From assembly GCF_047675955.1 (NCBI RefSeq), contig NC_132912.1, positions 79,198,382 through 79,262,381 of the forward strand: DNA of 64,000 bases, written 5' to 3'. The notes under the pieces are model-generated. The model was not told the DNA's origin and searched no databases. It saw nothing but the letters and a program-made list of their open reading frames with translations. The translations under genes and the position numbers were made by a program. This document shows positions 34,911 through 45,479 of the stretch, in pieces; the stretch's first letter is position 1; the number at the start of each line of letters is the position of its first letter. The stretch comes from Chlorocebus sabaeus. Taxonomy: Eukaryota; Chordata; Mammalia; Primates; Cercopithecidae.

Positions 34911-35651
34911 TCATTTTAAGCAAAAGAAATCTGCTACAAAGAGACAAAGAGTTTGATTCCAAACATATAGTTTAAAAACAGGCGGAGCAAGATGGCCGAA
35001 TAGGAACAGCTCCAGTCTCCAACTCCCAGTGCGAGCGACACAGAAGACCGGTGATTTCTGCATTTTCAACTGAGGTACTGGGTTCATCTCACTGGGGAGT
35101 GCCAGACGATCGGTGCTGGTCAGCTGCTGCAGCCTGACCAGCGAGAGCTGAAGCAGGGCGAGGCATTGCCTCACCTGGAAAGTGCAAGGGGGAAGGGAAT
35201 CCCTTTTCCTAGCCAGGGGAACTGAGACACACAACACCTGGAAAATCGGGTAACTCCCACCCCAATACTGCGCTTTAAGCAAACAGGCACACCAGGAGAT
35301 CATATCCCACACCTGGCCGGGAGGGTCCCACACCCACGGAGCCTCCCTCATTTCTAGCACAGCAGTCTGTGATCTACCGGCAAGGCAGCAGCCAGGCTGG
35401 GGGAGGGGCGCCCGCCATTGCTGAGGCTTAAGTAGGTAAACAAAGCTGCTGGCAAGCTCGAACTGGAGCTCACAGCAGCTCAAGGAAACCTGCCTGTCTC
35501 TGTAGACTCCACCTCTGGGGACAGGGCACAGTAAACAATAACAACAGAAAGCTCTGCAGACGCTAACGACTCTGTCTGACAGCTTTGAAGAGAGCAGTGG
35601 ATCTCCCAACACGGAGGTTGAGATCTGAGAAGGGACAGACTCCCTGCTCAA
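34911..35651 (-). other. 246-codon antisense frame across the L1 5'UTR into flanking DNA
   Basis: A long open frame on the strand opposite L1. It starts at the ATG complementary to 35649-35651, crosses the ORF0 region in a different frame (it reads Gln-Trp-Arg where ORF0 reads Met-Ala), passes the L1 5' boundary and ends in the host L1M at 34911. The composition is rich in Leu, Ser, Cys and Pro, with no recognisable domain. Because the L1 antisense promoter lies nearby, transcription is conceivable, but coding function is not supported. Probably an accident of the CpG-depleted 5'UTR. Confidence 0.3.
35374..35418 (-). pseudogene. L1 ORF0, truncated at codon 15
   Basis: The primate L1 antisense ORF0 start is intact: the ATG is the complement of 35416-35418, followed by Ala-Gly-Ala-Pro as in known ORF0. 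The frame meets TAG (complement of 35374-35376) after 14 codons, whereas ORF0 of young L1s is about 70 residues. This copy therefore cannot make full-length ORF0. Confidence 0.8.
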
Positions 35652-35730
35652 GTGGGTCCCTGACCCCTGAGTAGCCTAACTGGGAGACATCCCCCACTAG
35701 GGGCAGTCTGACACCCCACACCTCACAGGG

Positions 35731-35868
35731 TGGAGTACACCCCTGAGAGGAAGCTTCCAAAGCAAGAATCAGACAGGTACACTCGCTGTTCAGAAATATT
35801 CTATCTTCTGCAACCTCTGCTGCTGATACCCAGGCAAACAGGGTCTGGAGTGGACCTCAAGCAATCTC
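35731..35868 (+). promoter_or_regulatory. Retained ZNF93-target segment of the L1PA 5'UTR
   Basis: Between 'cctcacaggg' and 'ccaacagacctac' lies extra sequence ('gagaggaagcttccaaagca' ... 'gggtctggagtggacctcaa') that L1HS, L1PA2 and part of L1PA3 lack. Published work identifies a 129-bp deletion here as escape from the KRAB zinc-finger repressor ZNF93. Exact borders of the 129 bp within this interval are approximate. Confidence 0.8.
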
Positions 35869-35994
35869 CAACAGACCTACAGCTGAGGGTCCTGACTGTT
35901 AGAAGGAAAACTATCAAACAGGAAGGACACCTACACCAAAACCCCATCAGTACATCACCATCATCAAAGACCAGAGGCAGATAAAACCACAAAG

Positions 35995-37011
35995 ATGGGG
36001 AAAAAGCAGGGCAGAAAAGCTGGTAATTCAAAAAATAAGAGCGCATCTCCCCCGGCAAAGGAGCGCAGCTCATCGCCAGCAACGGATCAAAGCTGGACGG
36101 AGAATGACTTCGACGAGATGAGAGAAGAAGGCTTCAGTCCATCAAATTTCTCAGAGCTAAAGGAAGAATTACGTACCCAGAGCAAAGAAACTAAAAATCT
36201 TGAAAAAAAAGTGGAAGAATTGATGGCTAGAGTAATTAATGCAGAGAAGCTCATAAACGAAATGAAAGAGACGAAAACCATGACACGAAAAATACGTGAC
36301 AAATGCACAAGCTTCAGTAACTGACTCGATCAACTGGAAGAAAGAATGTCAGCGATTGAGGATCAAATGAATGAAATGAAGCGAGAAGAGAAACCAAAAG
36401 AAAAAAGAAGAAAAAGAAATGAACAAAGCCTGCAAGAAGTATGGGATTATGTAAAAAGACCAAATCTACGTCTGATTGGGGTGCCTCAAAGTGAGGGGGA
36501 AAATGGAACCAAGTTGGAAAACACTCTTCAGGATATCATCCAGGAGAACTTCCCCAACCTAGTAGGGCAGGCCAACATTCAGATCCAGGAAATACAGAGA
36601 ACGCCACAAAGATACTCCTCGAGAAGAGCAACTCCAAGACACATAATTGCCAGATTCACCAAAGTTGAAATGAAGGAAAAAATCTTAAGGGCAGCCAGAG
36701 AGAAAGGTCGGGTTACCCACAAAGGGAAGCCCATCAGACTAACAGCAGATCTCTCGGCAGAAACTCTTCAAGCCAGAAGAGAGTGGGGGCCAATATTCAA
36801 CATTCTTAAAGAAAAGAATTTTAAACCCAGAATTTTATATCCAGCCAAACTAAGTTTCATAAGTGAAGGAGAAATAAAATCCTTTACAGATAAGCAAATG
36901 CTTAGAGATTTTGTCACCACTAGGCCTGCCTTACAAGAGACCCTGAAGGAAGCACTAAACATGGAAAGGAACAACCGGTACCAGCCATTGCAAAAATATG
37001 CCAAAATGTAA
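35995..37011 (+). pseudogene. L1 ORF1 (RNA-binding chaperone ORF1p), one nonsense codon
   Basis: ORF1p is a trimeric nucleic-acid-binding chaperone that coats L1 RNA in cytoplasmic RNPs. The frame from the ATG at 35995 to the stop at 37009-37011 spans 338 codons, the normal length. A TGA at 36322-36324 (codon 110) falls in the coiled-coil region (residues about 50-150 in the family). The sequence context suggests C-to-T decay at a CpG. Downstream the frame continues without shift through the RRM-like domain ('RRATPRHIIARFT') and C-terminal domain ('PAKLSFISEGEIKSF') to the conserved end 'NRYQPLQKYAKM'. A downstream ATG at 36346 is in frame but would lack most of the coiled coil. The 63-nt spacer to ORF2 is normal. 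Confidence 0.95.
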
Positions 37012-37074
37012 AGACCATCAAGGCTAGGAAGAAACTGCATCAACTAACGAGCAAAATAACCAGTTAATATCATA

Positions 37075-40000
37075 ATGGCAGGATCAAGTTCACACATAAC
37101 AATCTTAACCTTAAATGTAAATGGACTAAATGCTCCAATTAAAAGACACAGACTGGCAAACTGGATAAAGAGTCAAGACCCATCAGTCTGCTGTATTCAG
37201 GAGACCCATCTCACACGCAGAGACATACATAGGCTCAAAATAAAGGGATGGAGGCAGATTTACCAAGCAAATGGAGAACAAAAAAAAGCGGGGGTTGCAA
37301 TACTAGTCTCTGATAAAACAGACTTTCAACCATCAAAGATCAAAAGAGACAAAGAAGGCCATTACATAATGGTAAAGGGATCAATTCAACAGGAAGAGCT
37401 AACTATCCTAAATATATATGCACCCAATACAGGAGCACCCAGATTCATAAAGCAAGTCCTTAGAGACTTACAAAGAGACTTAGACTCCCATACAATAATA
37501 ATGGGAGACTTCAACACTCCACTGTCAACATTAGACAGATCAACGAGACAGAAAGTTAACAAGGATATCCAGGAATTGAACTCAACTCTGCAGCAAGCAG
37601 ACCTAATAGACATCTATAGAACTCTCCACCCCAAATCAACAGAATATACATTCTTCTCAGCACCACATCGTACTTACTCCAAAATTGACCACGTAATTGG
37701 AAGTAAAGCACTCCTCAGCAAATGTACAAGAACAGAAATTATAACAAACTGTCTTTCAGACCACAGTGCAATCAAACTAGAACTCAGGACTAAGAAACTC
37801 AATCAAAACCGCTCAACTACATGGAAACTGAACAACCTGCTCCTGAATGACTACTGGGTACATAACGAAATGAAGGCAGAAATAAAGATGTTCTTTGAAA
37901 CCAATGAGAACAAAGATACAACATACCAGAATCTCTGGGACACATTTAAAGCAGTGTGTAGAGGGAAATTTATAGCACTAAATGCCCACAAGAGAAAGCA
38001 GGAAAGATCTAAAATTGACACTCTAACATCGCAATTAAAAGAATTAGAGAAGCAAGAGCAAACACATTGGAAAGTTAGCAGAAGGCAAGAAATAACTAAG
38101 ATCAGAGCAGAACTGAAGGAGATAGAGACACAAAAAACCCTACAAAAAATCAATGAATCCAGGAGTTGGTTTTTTGAAAAGATCAACAAAATTGACAGAC
38201 CACTAGCAAGACTAATAAAGAAGAAAAGAGAGAAGAATCAAATCGACGCAATTAAAAATGATAAAGGGGATATCACCACCGACCCCACAGAAATACAAAC
38301 TACCATCAGAGAATACTATAAACACCTCTACGCAAGTAAACTGGAAAATCTAGAAGAAATGGATAATTTCCTGGACACTTACACTCTTCCAAGACTAAAC
38401 CAGGAAGAAGTTGAATCCCTGATTAGACCAATAGCAGGCTCTGAAATTGAGGCAATAATTAATAGCCTACCAACCAAAAAAAGTCCAGGACCAGATGGAT
38501 TCACAGCTGAATTCTACCAGAGGTACAAGGAGGAGTTGGTACCATTCCTTCTGAAACTATTCCAATCAATAGAAAAAGAGGGAATCTTCCCTAACTCATT
38601 TTATGAGGCCAACATCATCCTGATACCAAAGCCTGGCAGAGACACAACAAAAAAAGAGAATTTTAGACCAATATCCCTGATGAACATCGATGCAAAAATC
38701 CTCAATAAAATATTGGCAAACCGGATTCAGCAACACTTCAAAAAGCTTATCCACCATGATCAAGTGGGCTTCATCCCTGCGATGCAAGGCTGGTTCAACA
38801 TTTGCAAATCAATAAACATAATCCAGCATATAAACAGAACCAAAGACAAGAACCACATCATTATCTCAATAGATGCAGAAAAGGCTTTTGACAAAATTCA
38901 ACAGCCCTTCATGCTAAAAACGCTCAATAAATTCGGTATTGATGGAACGTACTTCAAAATAATAAGAGCTATTTATGACAAACCCACAGCCAATATCATA
39001 CTGAATGGGCAAAAACTGGAAAAATTCCCTTTGAAAACTGGCACAAGACAGGGATGCCCTCTCTCACCACTCCTATTCAACATAGTGTTGGAAGTTCTGG
39101 CTAGGGCAATCAGGCAAGAGAGAGAAATGAAGGGGATTCAGTTAGGAAAAGAAGAAGTCAAATTGTCCCTGTTTGCAGATGACATGATTGTATATTTAGA
39201 AAACCCCATTGTCTCAGCCCAAAATCTCCTTAAGCTGATAAGCAACTTCAGCAAAGTCTCAGGATACAAAATTAATGTGCAAAAATCACAAGCATTCTTA
39301 TAAACCAGTAACAGACAAACAGAGAGCCAAATCAGGAATGAACTTCCATTCACAATTGCTTCAAAGAGAATAAAATACCTCGGAATCCAACTTCCAAGGG
39401 ATGTAAAGGACCTCTTCAAGGAGAACTACAAACCACTGCTCAGTGAAATAAAAGAGGACACAAACAAATGGAAGAACATACCATGCTCATGGATAGGAAG
39501 AATCAATATCATGAAAATGGCCATACTGCCCAAGGTAATTTATAGATTCAATGCCATCCCCATCAAGCTACCAATGAGCTTCTTCACAGAATTGGAAAAA
39601 ACTGCTTTAAAGTTCATATGGAACCAAAAAAGAGCCCGCATCTCCAAGACAATCCTAAGTCAAAAGAACAAAGCTGGAGGCATCATGCTACCTGACTTCA
39701 AACTATACTACAAGGCTACAGTAACCAAAACAGCATGGTACTGGTACCAAAACAGAGATATAGACCAATGGAACAGAACAGAGTCCTCAGAAATAATACC
39801 ACACATCTACAGCCATCTGATCTTTGACAAACCTGAGAGAAACAAGAAATGGGGAAAGGATTCCCTATTTAATAAATGGTGCTGGGAAAATTGGCTAGCC
39901 ATAAGTAGAAAGCTGAAACTGGATCCTTTCCTTACTCCTTATACGAAAATTAATTCAAGATGGATTAGAGACTTAAATGTTAGACCTAATACCATAAAAA

Positions 40001-40902
40001 TCCTAGAGGAAAACCTAGGTAGTACCATTCAGGACATAGGCATGGGCAAAGACTTCATGTCTAAAACACCAAAAGCAATGGCAGCAAAAGCCAAAATTGA
40101 CAAATGGGATCTCATTAAACTAAAGAGCTTCTGCACAGCAAAAGAAACTACCATCAGAGTGAACAGGCAACATACAGAATGGGAGAAAATTTTTGCAATC
40201 TACTCATCTGACAAAGGGCTAATATCCAGAACCTACAAAGAATTCAAACAAATTTACAAGAAAAAAACAAACAACCCCATTAAAAAGTGGGCAAAGGATA
40301 TGAACAGACATTTCTCAAAAGAAGACATTCATACAGCCAACAGACACATGAAAAAATGCTCATCATCACTGGCCATCAGAGAAATGCAAATCAAAACCAC
40401 AATGAGATACCATCTCACACCAGTTAGAATGGCGATCATTCAAAAGTCAGGAAACAACAGGTGCTGGAGAGGATGTGGAGAAATAGGAACACTTTTACAC
40501 TGTTGGTGGGATTGTAAACTAGTTCAACCATTATGGAAAACTGTATGGCGATTCCTCAAGGATCTAGAACTAGATGTACCATATGACCCAGCCATCTCAT
40601 TACTGGGTATATACCCAAAGGATTATAAATTATGCTGCTATAAAGACACATGCACACGTATGTTTATTGTGGCACTATTCACAATAGCAAAGACTTGGAA
40701 TCAACCCAAATGTCCATCAGTGACAGATTGGATTAAGAAAATGTGGCACATATACACCATGGAATACTATGCAGCCATAAAAAAGGATGAGTTTGTGTCC
40801 TTTGTAGGGACATGGATGCAGCTGGAAACCATCATTCTTAGCAAACTATCACAAGAACAGAAAACCAAACACCGCATGTTCTCACTCGTAGGTGGGAACT
40901 GA
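37075..40902 (+). pseudogene. L1 ORF2 (endonuclease-reverse transcriptase), one nonsense codon
   Basis: ORF2p nicks target DNA and reverse-transcribes L1 RNA. Spanning 1275 codons plus stop, it is collinear with the family. The endonuclease domain (about 1-239) keeps Asn14 ('LTLNVNGLN'), Glu43 ('CIQETHL'), the 'IIMGDFNTPL' Asp, 'SKIDHV' and 'LSDHSAIK'. The reverse-transcriptase FADD catalytic pair falls at codon 702-703. TAA at 39301-39303 (codon 743) stops translation after the catalytic palm motif. Beyond it no further stop or frameshift occurs to 40902. The Cys-rich C-terminal motif C-x3-C-x7-H-x4-C begins at codon 1130 and is intact. A truncated 742-residue product would retain the endonuclease and most RT motifs but lose the RT end and C-terminal domain. 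Confidence 0.96.
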
Positions 40903-41128
40903 ACAATGAGATCACTTGGACTCGGGAAGGGGAACATCACACACTGGGGCCTATCATGGGGAGGGGGGAGGGGGGAGGGATTGCATTGGGAGTTATACCT
41001 GATGTAAATGACGAGTTGATGGGTGCAGCACACCAACATGGCACAAGTATACATATGTAACAAACCTGCACGTTGTGCACATGTACCCTACAACTTAAAG
41101 TATAATAATAAGAAATAAATTTTTTAAA
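40903..41128 (+). other. L1PA 3'UTR and A-rich tail
   Basis: Starts after the ORF2 TGA with 'acaatgagatcacttggact'. It contains the purine G-tract at 40958-40979 and ends 'acaacttaaagtataataat' plus an irregular tail ('aagaaataaattttttaaa') instead of a pure A run. Confidence 0.9.
40958..40979 (+). repeat. G-rich polypurine tract of the L1 3'UTR (G-quadruplex-capable)
   Basis: Four G runs of four, six, six and three separated by single A. This is the typical L1PA 3'UTR polypurine element. Such runs can fold into G-quadruplexes; that is family knowledge, not measured here. Confidence 0.85.
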
Positions 41129-41137
41129 AAAAACAGG

Positions 41138-41360
41138 TATAATTTATCTACAGTGGTAAAAATAATAGAATATTGGTTATTTTTGAGGAGAATGGTGGAG
41201 GATGGCAGTTGTTAGGAAGCACAAGTTTGGAGGTACTCCTTGAGTGCTAGTAACGTTTTACTTTCTAACTGGAATAGTGTTTGCATAAGCCTCTTCACTT
41301 TGTGAAAATTAGTAAGCTGTATGCCTAACATTTATGCATATATATTAAAAATTCAACTAA
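41138..41360 (+). mobile_element. Ancient L1M tail, continuation after the L1PA insertion
   Basis: Continues the L1M 3'UTR: 'ataatttatctacagtggta' (41140), 'gagtgctagtaacgttttac' (41243), 'actttgtgaaaattagtaag' (41298). This matches the usual L1M ending before 'gctgtatg'. Collinear with 31580-34982. Confidence 0.7.
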
Positions 41361-41388
41361 CAAGTAAAAGTTTACAAATGCCTAGGCT

Positions 41389-41670
41389 GGCTAGGCACAG
41401 TGGCTCACACCTGTAATCCCAGCACTTTGGGAGACCGAGGCAGGTAGATCACCTGAGGTCAAAGGAGTTCGAGACCAGCCTGGACAACATGGAGAAACCT
41501 CGTCTCTTCTAAAAATACAAAATCTAGCCGGGCATGATGGTGGGAGCCTGTAATCCCAGCTACTTGGGAGGCTGAGGCCGGAGAATCGCTTGAGCTGTGG
41601 AGGCGAAGGTTGCAGTGAGCCGAGATCACATCACTGCACTCCAGCCAGGGCAACCGAGTAAGAATCCATC

Positions 41671-41710
<40 letters not shown>

Positions 41711-41713
41711 ATA
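41389..41713 (+). mobile_element. AluS-like SINE, sense, with (AAAT)n tail
   Basis: Full dimeric Alu from 'ggctaggcacagtggctcac' to 'aagaatccatctt'. The left arm 'gatcacctgaggtcaaagga' is S-like with a small insertion. The tail at 41672-41713 is a nearly perfect (AAAT)10 run. No clear target duplication was found. Confidence 0.93.
41672..41713. repeat. (AAAT)n microsatellite in Alu tail
   Basis: About ten AAAT units replacing the Alu A tail. Probably length-polymorphic. Confidence 0.95.
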
Positions 41714-41739
41714 TTAAGCATATGATAATTTCTATCCAA

Positions 41740-44370
41740 TGAATTTATTAAAAATATTCTTTTAATTATCTTTGTATGCATGAAGAGACTTACATGACAT
41801 AGGAATTGAAGGGCATGTGTCCATGAGTTCCTTGTCCAGTCACAAATGATTGTTATGTTGTTCTTCGCAGAAAACATAAAATGTTGGTGATGCCTGCTAG
41901 GATGAGAAGCTTTATGAGCTCCTTATCAAACTTGCAAACTCTTCTGCATGGAGAAATTTTGTGGAAGGAAAAATTGGTTTTCTGACTCTCTTTTCTGAAT
42001 AGCTTGTATAGAGATTGATACCGTGTTTGCAGTTTTATTACATTTGAGTTACTTTATCTTATTTTATTATTAATATTTTATTACATTTATCACATTGACT
42101 TTTTGCCATTAAGTTATAATTGATACACCCTCTAGTTTCTGCTGTTTCCCCTTTATTCTTTGCATCTGCATAACACAGACACACATACACACACATCTTT
42201 CAAATAACTATGGATGATTTGTAAACTACTTCTCATCTCGTTTTCCATTTCAGTCTCATTAAAATTTCCAAAGTCTACTCCAGAGTTCAAGTTTCTCAAA
42301 GATCAATCCAGACTTCACTTACCATTGGGTTTTGTTGATTCATCCCTCAAGGAGCTAATTTAAATTTATCCCCACTAGGTAATAGGGTAAGTCACTACTC
42401 TATGTCAATATTTGCTTTAAGTTCTTTTCCACTTGATGGAGTTCATGAGGTGTTTAAAGCATTTTCTTGGCTCTTTAAGAGTAGGTTATGTATGTATATG
42501 AAAGTAAAAAGGAAATGAGTGTAAACTTTTCCAAAAGGCCTTTCTGAAATGAATGATCATTTTATTATTTTCTCAGACAAAATTAACTCAGTAACTTGAA
42601 AGAAATACAACACTCATATTTAATGCAAAGTATTAAGATGAGAAAATGAAATATATCTGTATTTATAATTCATCATAACATTTTACATTCAATTTTCACC
42701 TTACCAAAATGCATCTATCACTGTATTTTAGAAAAATAGAGGAATTCTTAATACTTTGTGCATGAAAGTCATTAGTGGGTGTATGGGGTGGGATTCCCTT
42801 CGGTAGTAGTTTTATTTCAACACAAGTTATATCTTCAATTCTTTGACACAGGCAAAAATTCAAAAGAAAAAGTTTCAGTGTTACAGTATGTTCTCTTAAT
42901 ATATAAAATATAAAAACATAACTCCCTAGACTTAGAAACATAGCTACAATAGCAACCTCCCACCTATGAGCCTATTAACTTTAGGTTCTGACTGTAGGAT
43001 GACAGGAGTTGGCCAGTGAAAGAATAACATTTCTAAGAGTTCATTTTACTTTAGAGTCACTTTTGCATGAAATGGTAGCATCCCTCCTGGGGACTGGCCT
43101 CAATGCATCTTTCTGTAAATTACTTACCATATATCAGTCTTGATTCAATAGACTATAAAGTATAGGTGCTTTTTATTGGCAAGAACTTAGGACATTTTTA
43201 CAATGAAAAATAATGCTCTCCAGCAGGAAAACTTAAAAGAATTAAGAGTTATGGGACTATAGGAAGAAACTGACCACTTCTTCCCTTTTACAACCGTTCC
43301 CTTATCTTCTCTTCCGGAACTGTCATGTGTGACCTTCCAATTCTTCTGCTGAAGAAAGGAAGACAAAAGTTGTAAAAATAATTTCAACTCAAACTTATTT
43401 TACTCAACTCACATAATTAATTCAACAATATCTCAAGGTTTCTTTTCCCTTAAACCATTTTTCTCCTAATTGCCTGATTTTCTAATAGGAATTGGAATCT
43501 TCCTTTCGAGCCCACTCAGAGCCTGATTTCATTGTGTCATAAGAGTGGAGACTAGAGAACTGGACTGCATATTAAACTTACTTTAAGGCTTCTTGAATTA
43601 GTTTCTATTGGATATTAGATTCTTTTAGTAGCTAAGAAACCGTGAAGATTGTGGTGCAAGATGCTTTGATGTAATCAAGAGGGACGTGCCTCTATCATTA
43701 ACCATTATAAATTATTTCTTTCTGAAATAAAATTGCATATTTGTAGCATAATCCTGTTTTTTTAATTTTTATTACTTTGTTTGGTTTAAATGTTTTTTTA
43801 CAGGGTTCACAATTATAAGTGGGCTTACCCGTTAAGGAAACTGGCATAAGTCCAGGTTCACATACACAGGAAAAATCCAGAGAGAGGTTCGACAAAGAGC
43901 CCTTTAGTACAAATGATCTCTGAAGGAGGTATAAATATAAATTCACTTTGGTAGTGTGGTTCCCAGAGGAAAATCTTCACTATTGGAAAAAGATCATCAT
44001 GGAAGAGTCAAACTGCTGACCAAAGTAGGTTGCCTGATTCTATTTTCCTTTTCTCCTCTCTCCCTTGCCATGGAAGGAAAAAGAGCAAGTAGAAACCAAA
44101 TTAGAAATAAATAAGGCTGAACACCTAAATTTGAGAAAGAAGTGAAGAAAGTTAGAATCCCCAGAACCAGATAAAGAGACAAAAAGTTAAGGGAAGTAGA
44201 ATTACTACATATCTTCATTTTAGTAAGTTAAATGCAGGCAATAAATGGCCTGGAGCTGTGAATAAAATGTGTGTCTATTAAGAAGAAAACACTAAATCTT
44301 CATTCATAAATAAAAAACAAGGCTGAATTTAGTAAAAAGGCACTAATGATGGAAAGATCTTTAGCTAATC
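41740..44370. other. Unassigned AT-rich sequence, no gene seen
   Basis: About 2.6 kb without recognised repeats or genes. Short minus-strand frames (42696-42941, 43187-43387, 43698-43946) lack recognisable features. A minor CA-rich patch sits at 42177-42196. Confidence 0.45.
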
Positions 44371-44374
44371 CGGT

Positions 44375-44480
44375 CACCTTATTAGAAGAGAGAATTGAGG
44401 ATCAGAGAAATTAAATGCTGTGTTCAAGCTTAGGCAGCTTGTTAATAATGGGACTAGAACTATAATTGACATTTGAAATT
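44375..44480 (-). mobile_element. MIR SINE, antisense
   Basis: Reversed MIR core: 'gaggatcagagaaattaaat' near 44397, then 'cttaggcagcttgttaataa' and 'ggactagaactataattgac'. Partial and diverged. Confidence 0.65.
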
Positions 44481-44529
44481 TCCACTCTCACCCACAATAC
44501 CCAAAAGGCTGTGTGTCTTTAAACTTTTG

Positions 44530-44760
44530 CTAATTTGCATTCATTCCACAGTTATGTCTTAAGCGTTTTCTCTGTACCAGGAATCTTGTTTAATTCTGTG
44601 GATACAAGATACAGAGATATTTGTATAGGAGCTACAGTCTTTACACTTAATGGAACTTAAGATTTTGAGGAAAGTCAACATGAAACCATTATTTACTAAA
44701 TGGATTACAACCGTAACGAGTGCTACAAAGATGCAGAGACTGATATAAAAAACTTTTGCA
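44530..44760 (-). mobile_element. L2 LINE 3' end, antisense
   Basis: Reversed L2 terminus: 'gcgttttctctgtaccagga' (44563), 'gtggatacaagatacagaga' (44599), and an 'acttaatggaacttaagatt' block standing for the usual 'ctcatggagcttacattct'. Continues weakly to about 44760 ('gagtgctacaaagatgcag'). Confidence 0.65.
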
Positions 44761-44764
44761 AGTA

Positions 44765-45470
44765 CCAGCTATTTATCTAGGGTGTCAAGCTCTACTGCTC
44801 TGCTGTAGTTTCGGTCACTATGGTAGTTAAAACACATTTTTCTCCCTCTCTCTCTCTCTTCATTATACCTCTACTCTCTCGAACTTTTGACATTACTAAC
44901 AGTTTTTTCCTCTGTGTAGCTCCCTGCTCTCTTGACTACACCTTTACTTGGTTGATGATTTACCTCCCAATCAACGTAGTGCAAGGGGTTTTGGGATACA
45001 GGCCAGGTTATAGAGTGTAGGATGGGTTTGTAGCTTCATACCTTGTAGCTTGATGGGTTTGTAGCTTCATACCTTGTAGCTTGATGGGTTTGTAGCTTCA
45101 TACCTTGAAGAAGACAGGAGCTAAAACACAGTTTTTGGGGCTGAAACCTCAGTGGTGTCAAATGGATGGCTGTAGTAGAAGTTTACCTATAGCACAACGA
45201 AAGGTGTCATCATTATTCTGTGATTAAACTTGGAGAACATGAGCATGGGACATGTGGACCCAGTTGAAATTTTCCCAGACATATTTGTATTTCCAGATGC
45301 TTAAAAATGCATGCAATTTTTCTTACAGTATAAGAATGCCTAAACAAACTGAATGTAAATTAAGCAATTAATTAAGGCACATGATTTGCATTACATAGAC
45401 TGCTATTATATATGAAAAGAAGATGATTTCATATTTAAAATATTAAACTTACATGTTTCTTTTCTCCCTA
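44765..45470. other. Unassigned sequence with a short (CT)n run and a 31-bp tandem repeat
   Basis: No gene. A CT-rich run lies at about 44841-44861 and a 31-bp tandem repeat at 45021-45107. The rest was not assigned to a family. Confidence 0.5.
45021..45107 (+). repeat. 31-bp tandem repeat, 2.8 copies
   Basis: Units at 45021-45051, 45052-45082 and a partial one at 45083-45107. They begin 'gatgggtttgtagcttcata' and are identical where they overlap. A related single copy occurs at about 49908-49932. Confidence 0.97.
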
Positions 45471-45479
45471 AATCATAAT

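Larger units (their letters stand above)
31580..34982 (+). mobile_element. Ancient L1M ORF2, host of MLT1D and L1PA insertions
   Basis: A second decayed L1 restarting from mid-ORF2: 'ttaactgcatctaaagttat' (31645), the 'atttcagtagatgcagaaaa' RT-region block (32104), 'gaaggtgaaaggttgaaagt' (32700) after the MLT1D, then C-terminal blocks 'aatgggccaataaacatata' (34455) and 'gagaaatgcaaacaaaaatc' (34500). A 9-bp triplet repeat (34607-34633) lies inside. The element is cut at 34982 by the full-length L1PA and resumes at 41138. Confidence 0.7.
34983..35994 (+). promoter_or_regulatory. L1PA 5'UTR with internal promoter
   Basis: About 1,010 bp and GC-rich relative to its surroundings. The YY1-type motif 'aagatggcc' is at 34989-34997, near the very start, where it is known to position L1 transcription initiation. 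The region equivalent to the antisense promoter is within roughly 35380-35580. The 5'UTR keeps the long form containing the segment at about 35731-35868 that younger L1s lack. Whether this copy is transcribed cannot be seen from sequence. Confidence 0.85.
34983..41128 (+). mobile_element. Full-length 6.1-kb L1PA LINE-1 (about L1PA4-L1PA6)
   Basis: Complete architecture: a 1-kb 5'UTR starting 'cggagcaagatggccgaata', ORF1 of 338 codons, a 63-nt spacer, ORF2 of 1275 codons, and a 3'UTR with a G-rich tract and 'cttaaagtataataataag' end. It is flanked by 'aaaaacagg' at 34974-34982 and 41129-41137, the likely target-site duplication at a TT/AAAA-type endonuclease site. Removing the element restores continuous L1M sequence. 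The sole gross coding defects are one nonsense codon in each ORF. Length, ORF1 type and the retained ZNF93-target segment place it before the L1PA3 deletion (subfamily inferred). With both ORFs closed it should not move autonomously. Confidence 0.96.

Noticed and set aside
37851..38189. 112-codon minus-strand frame inside the full-length L1
   Set aside because: Antisense of the ORF2 region between endonuclease and RT. Family-wide composition effect, not a gene.
44820..45020. 66-codon plus-strand frame with hydrophobic segments
   Set aside because: Short, no homology recognised, driven by a (CT)n run and an AT-rich context.
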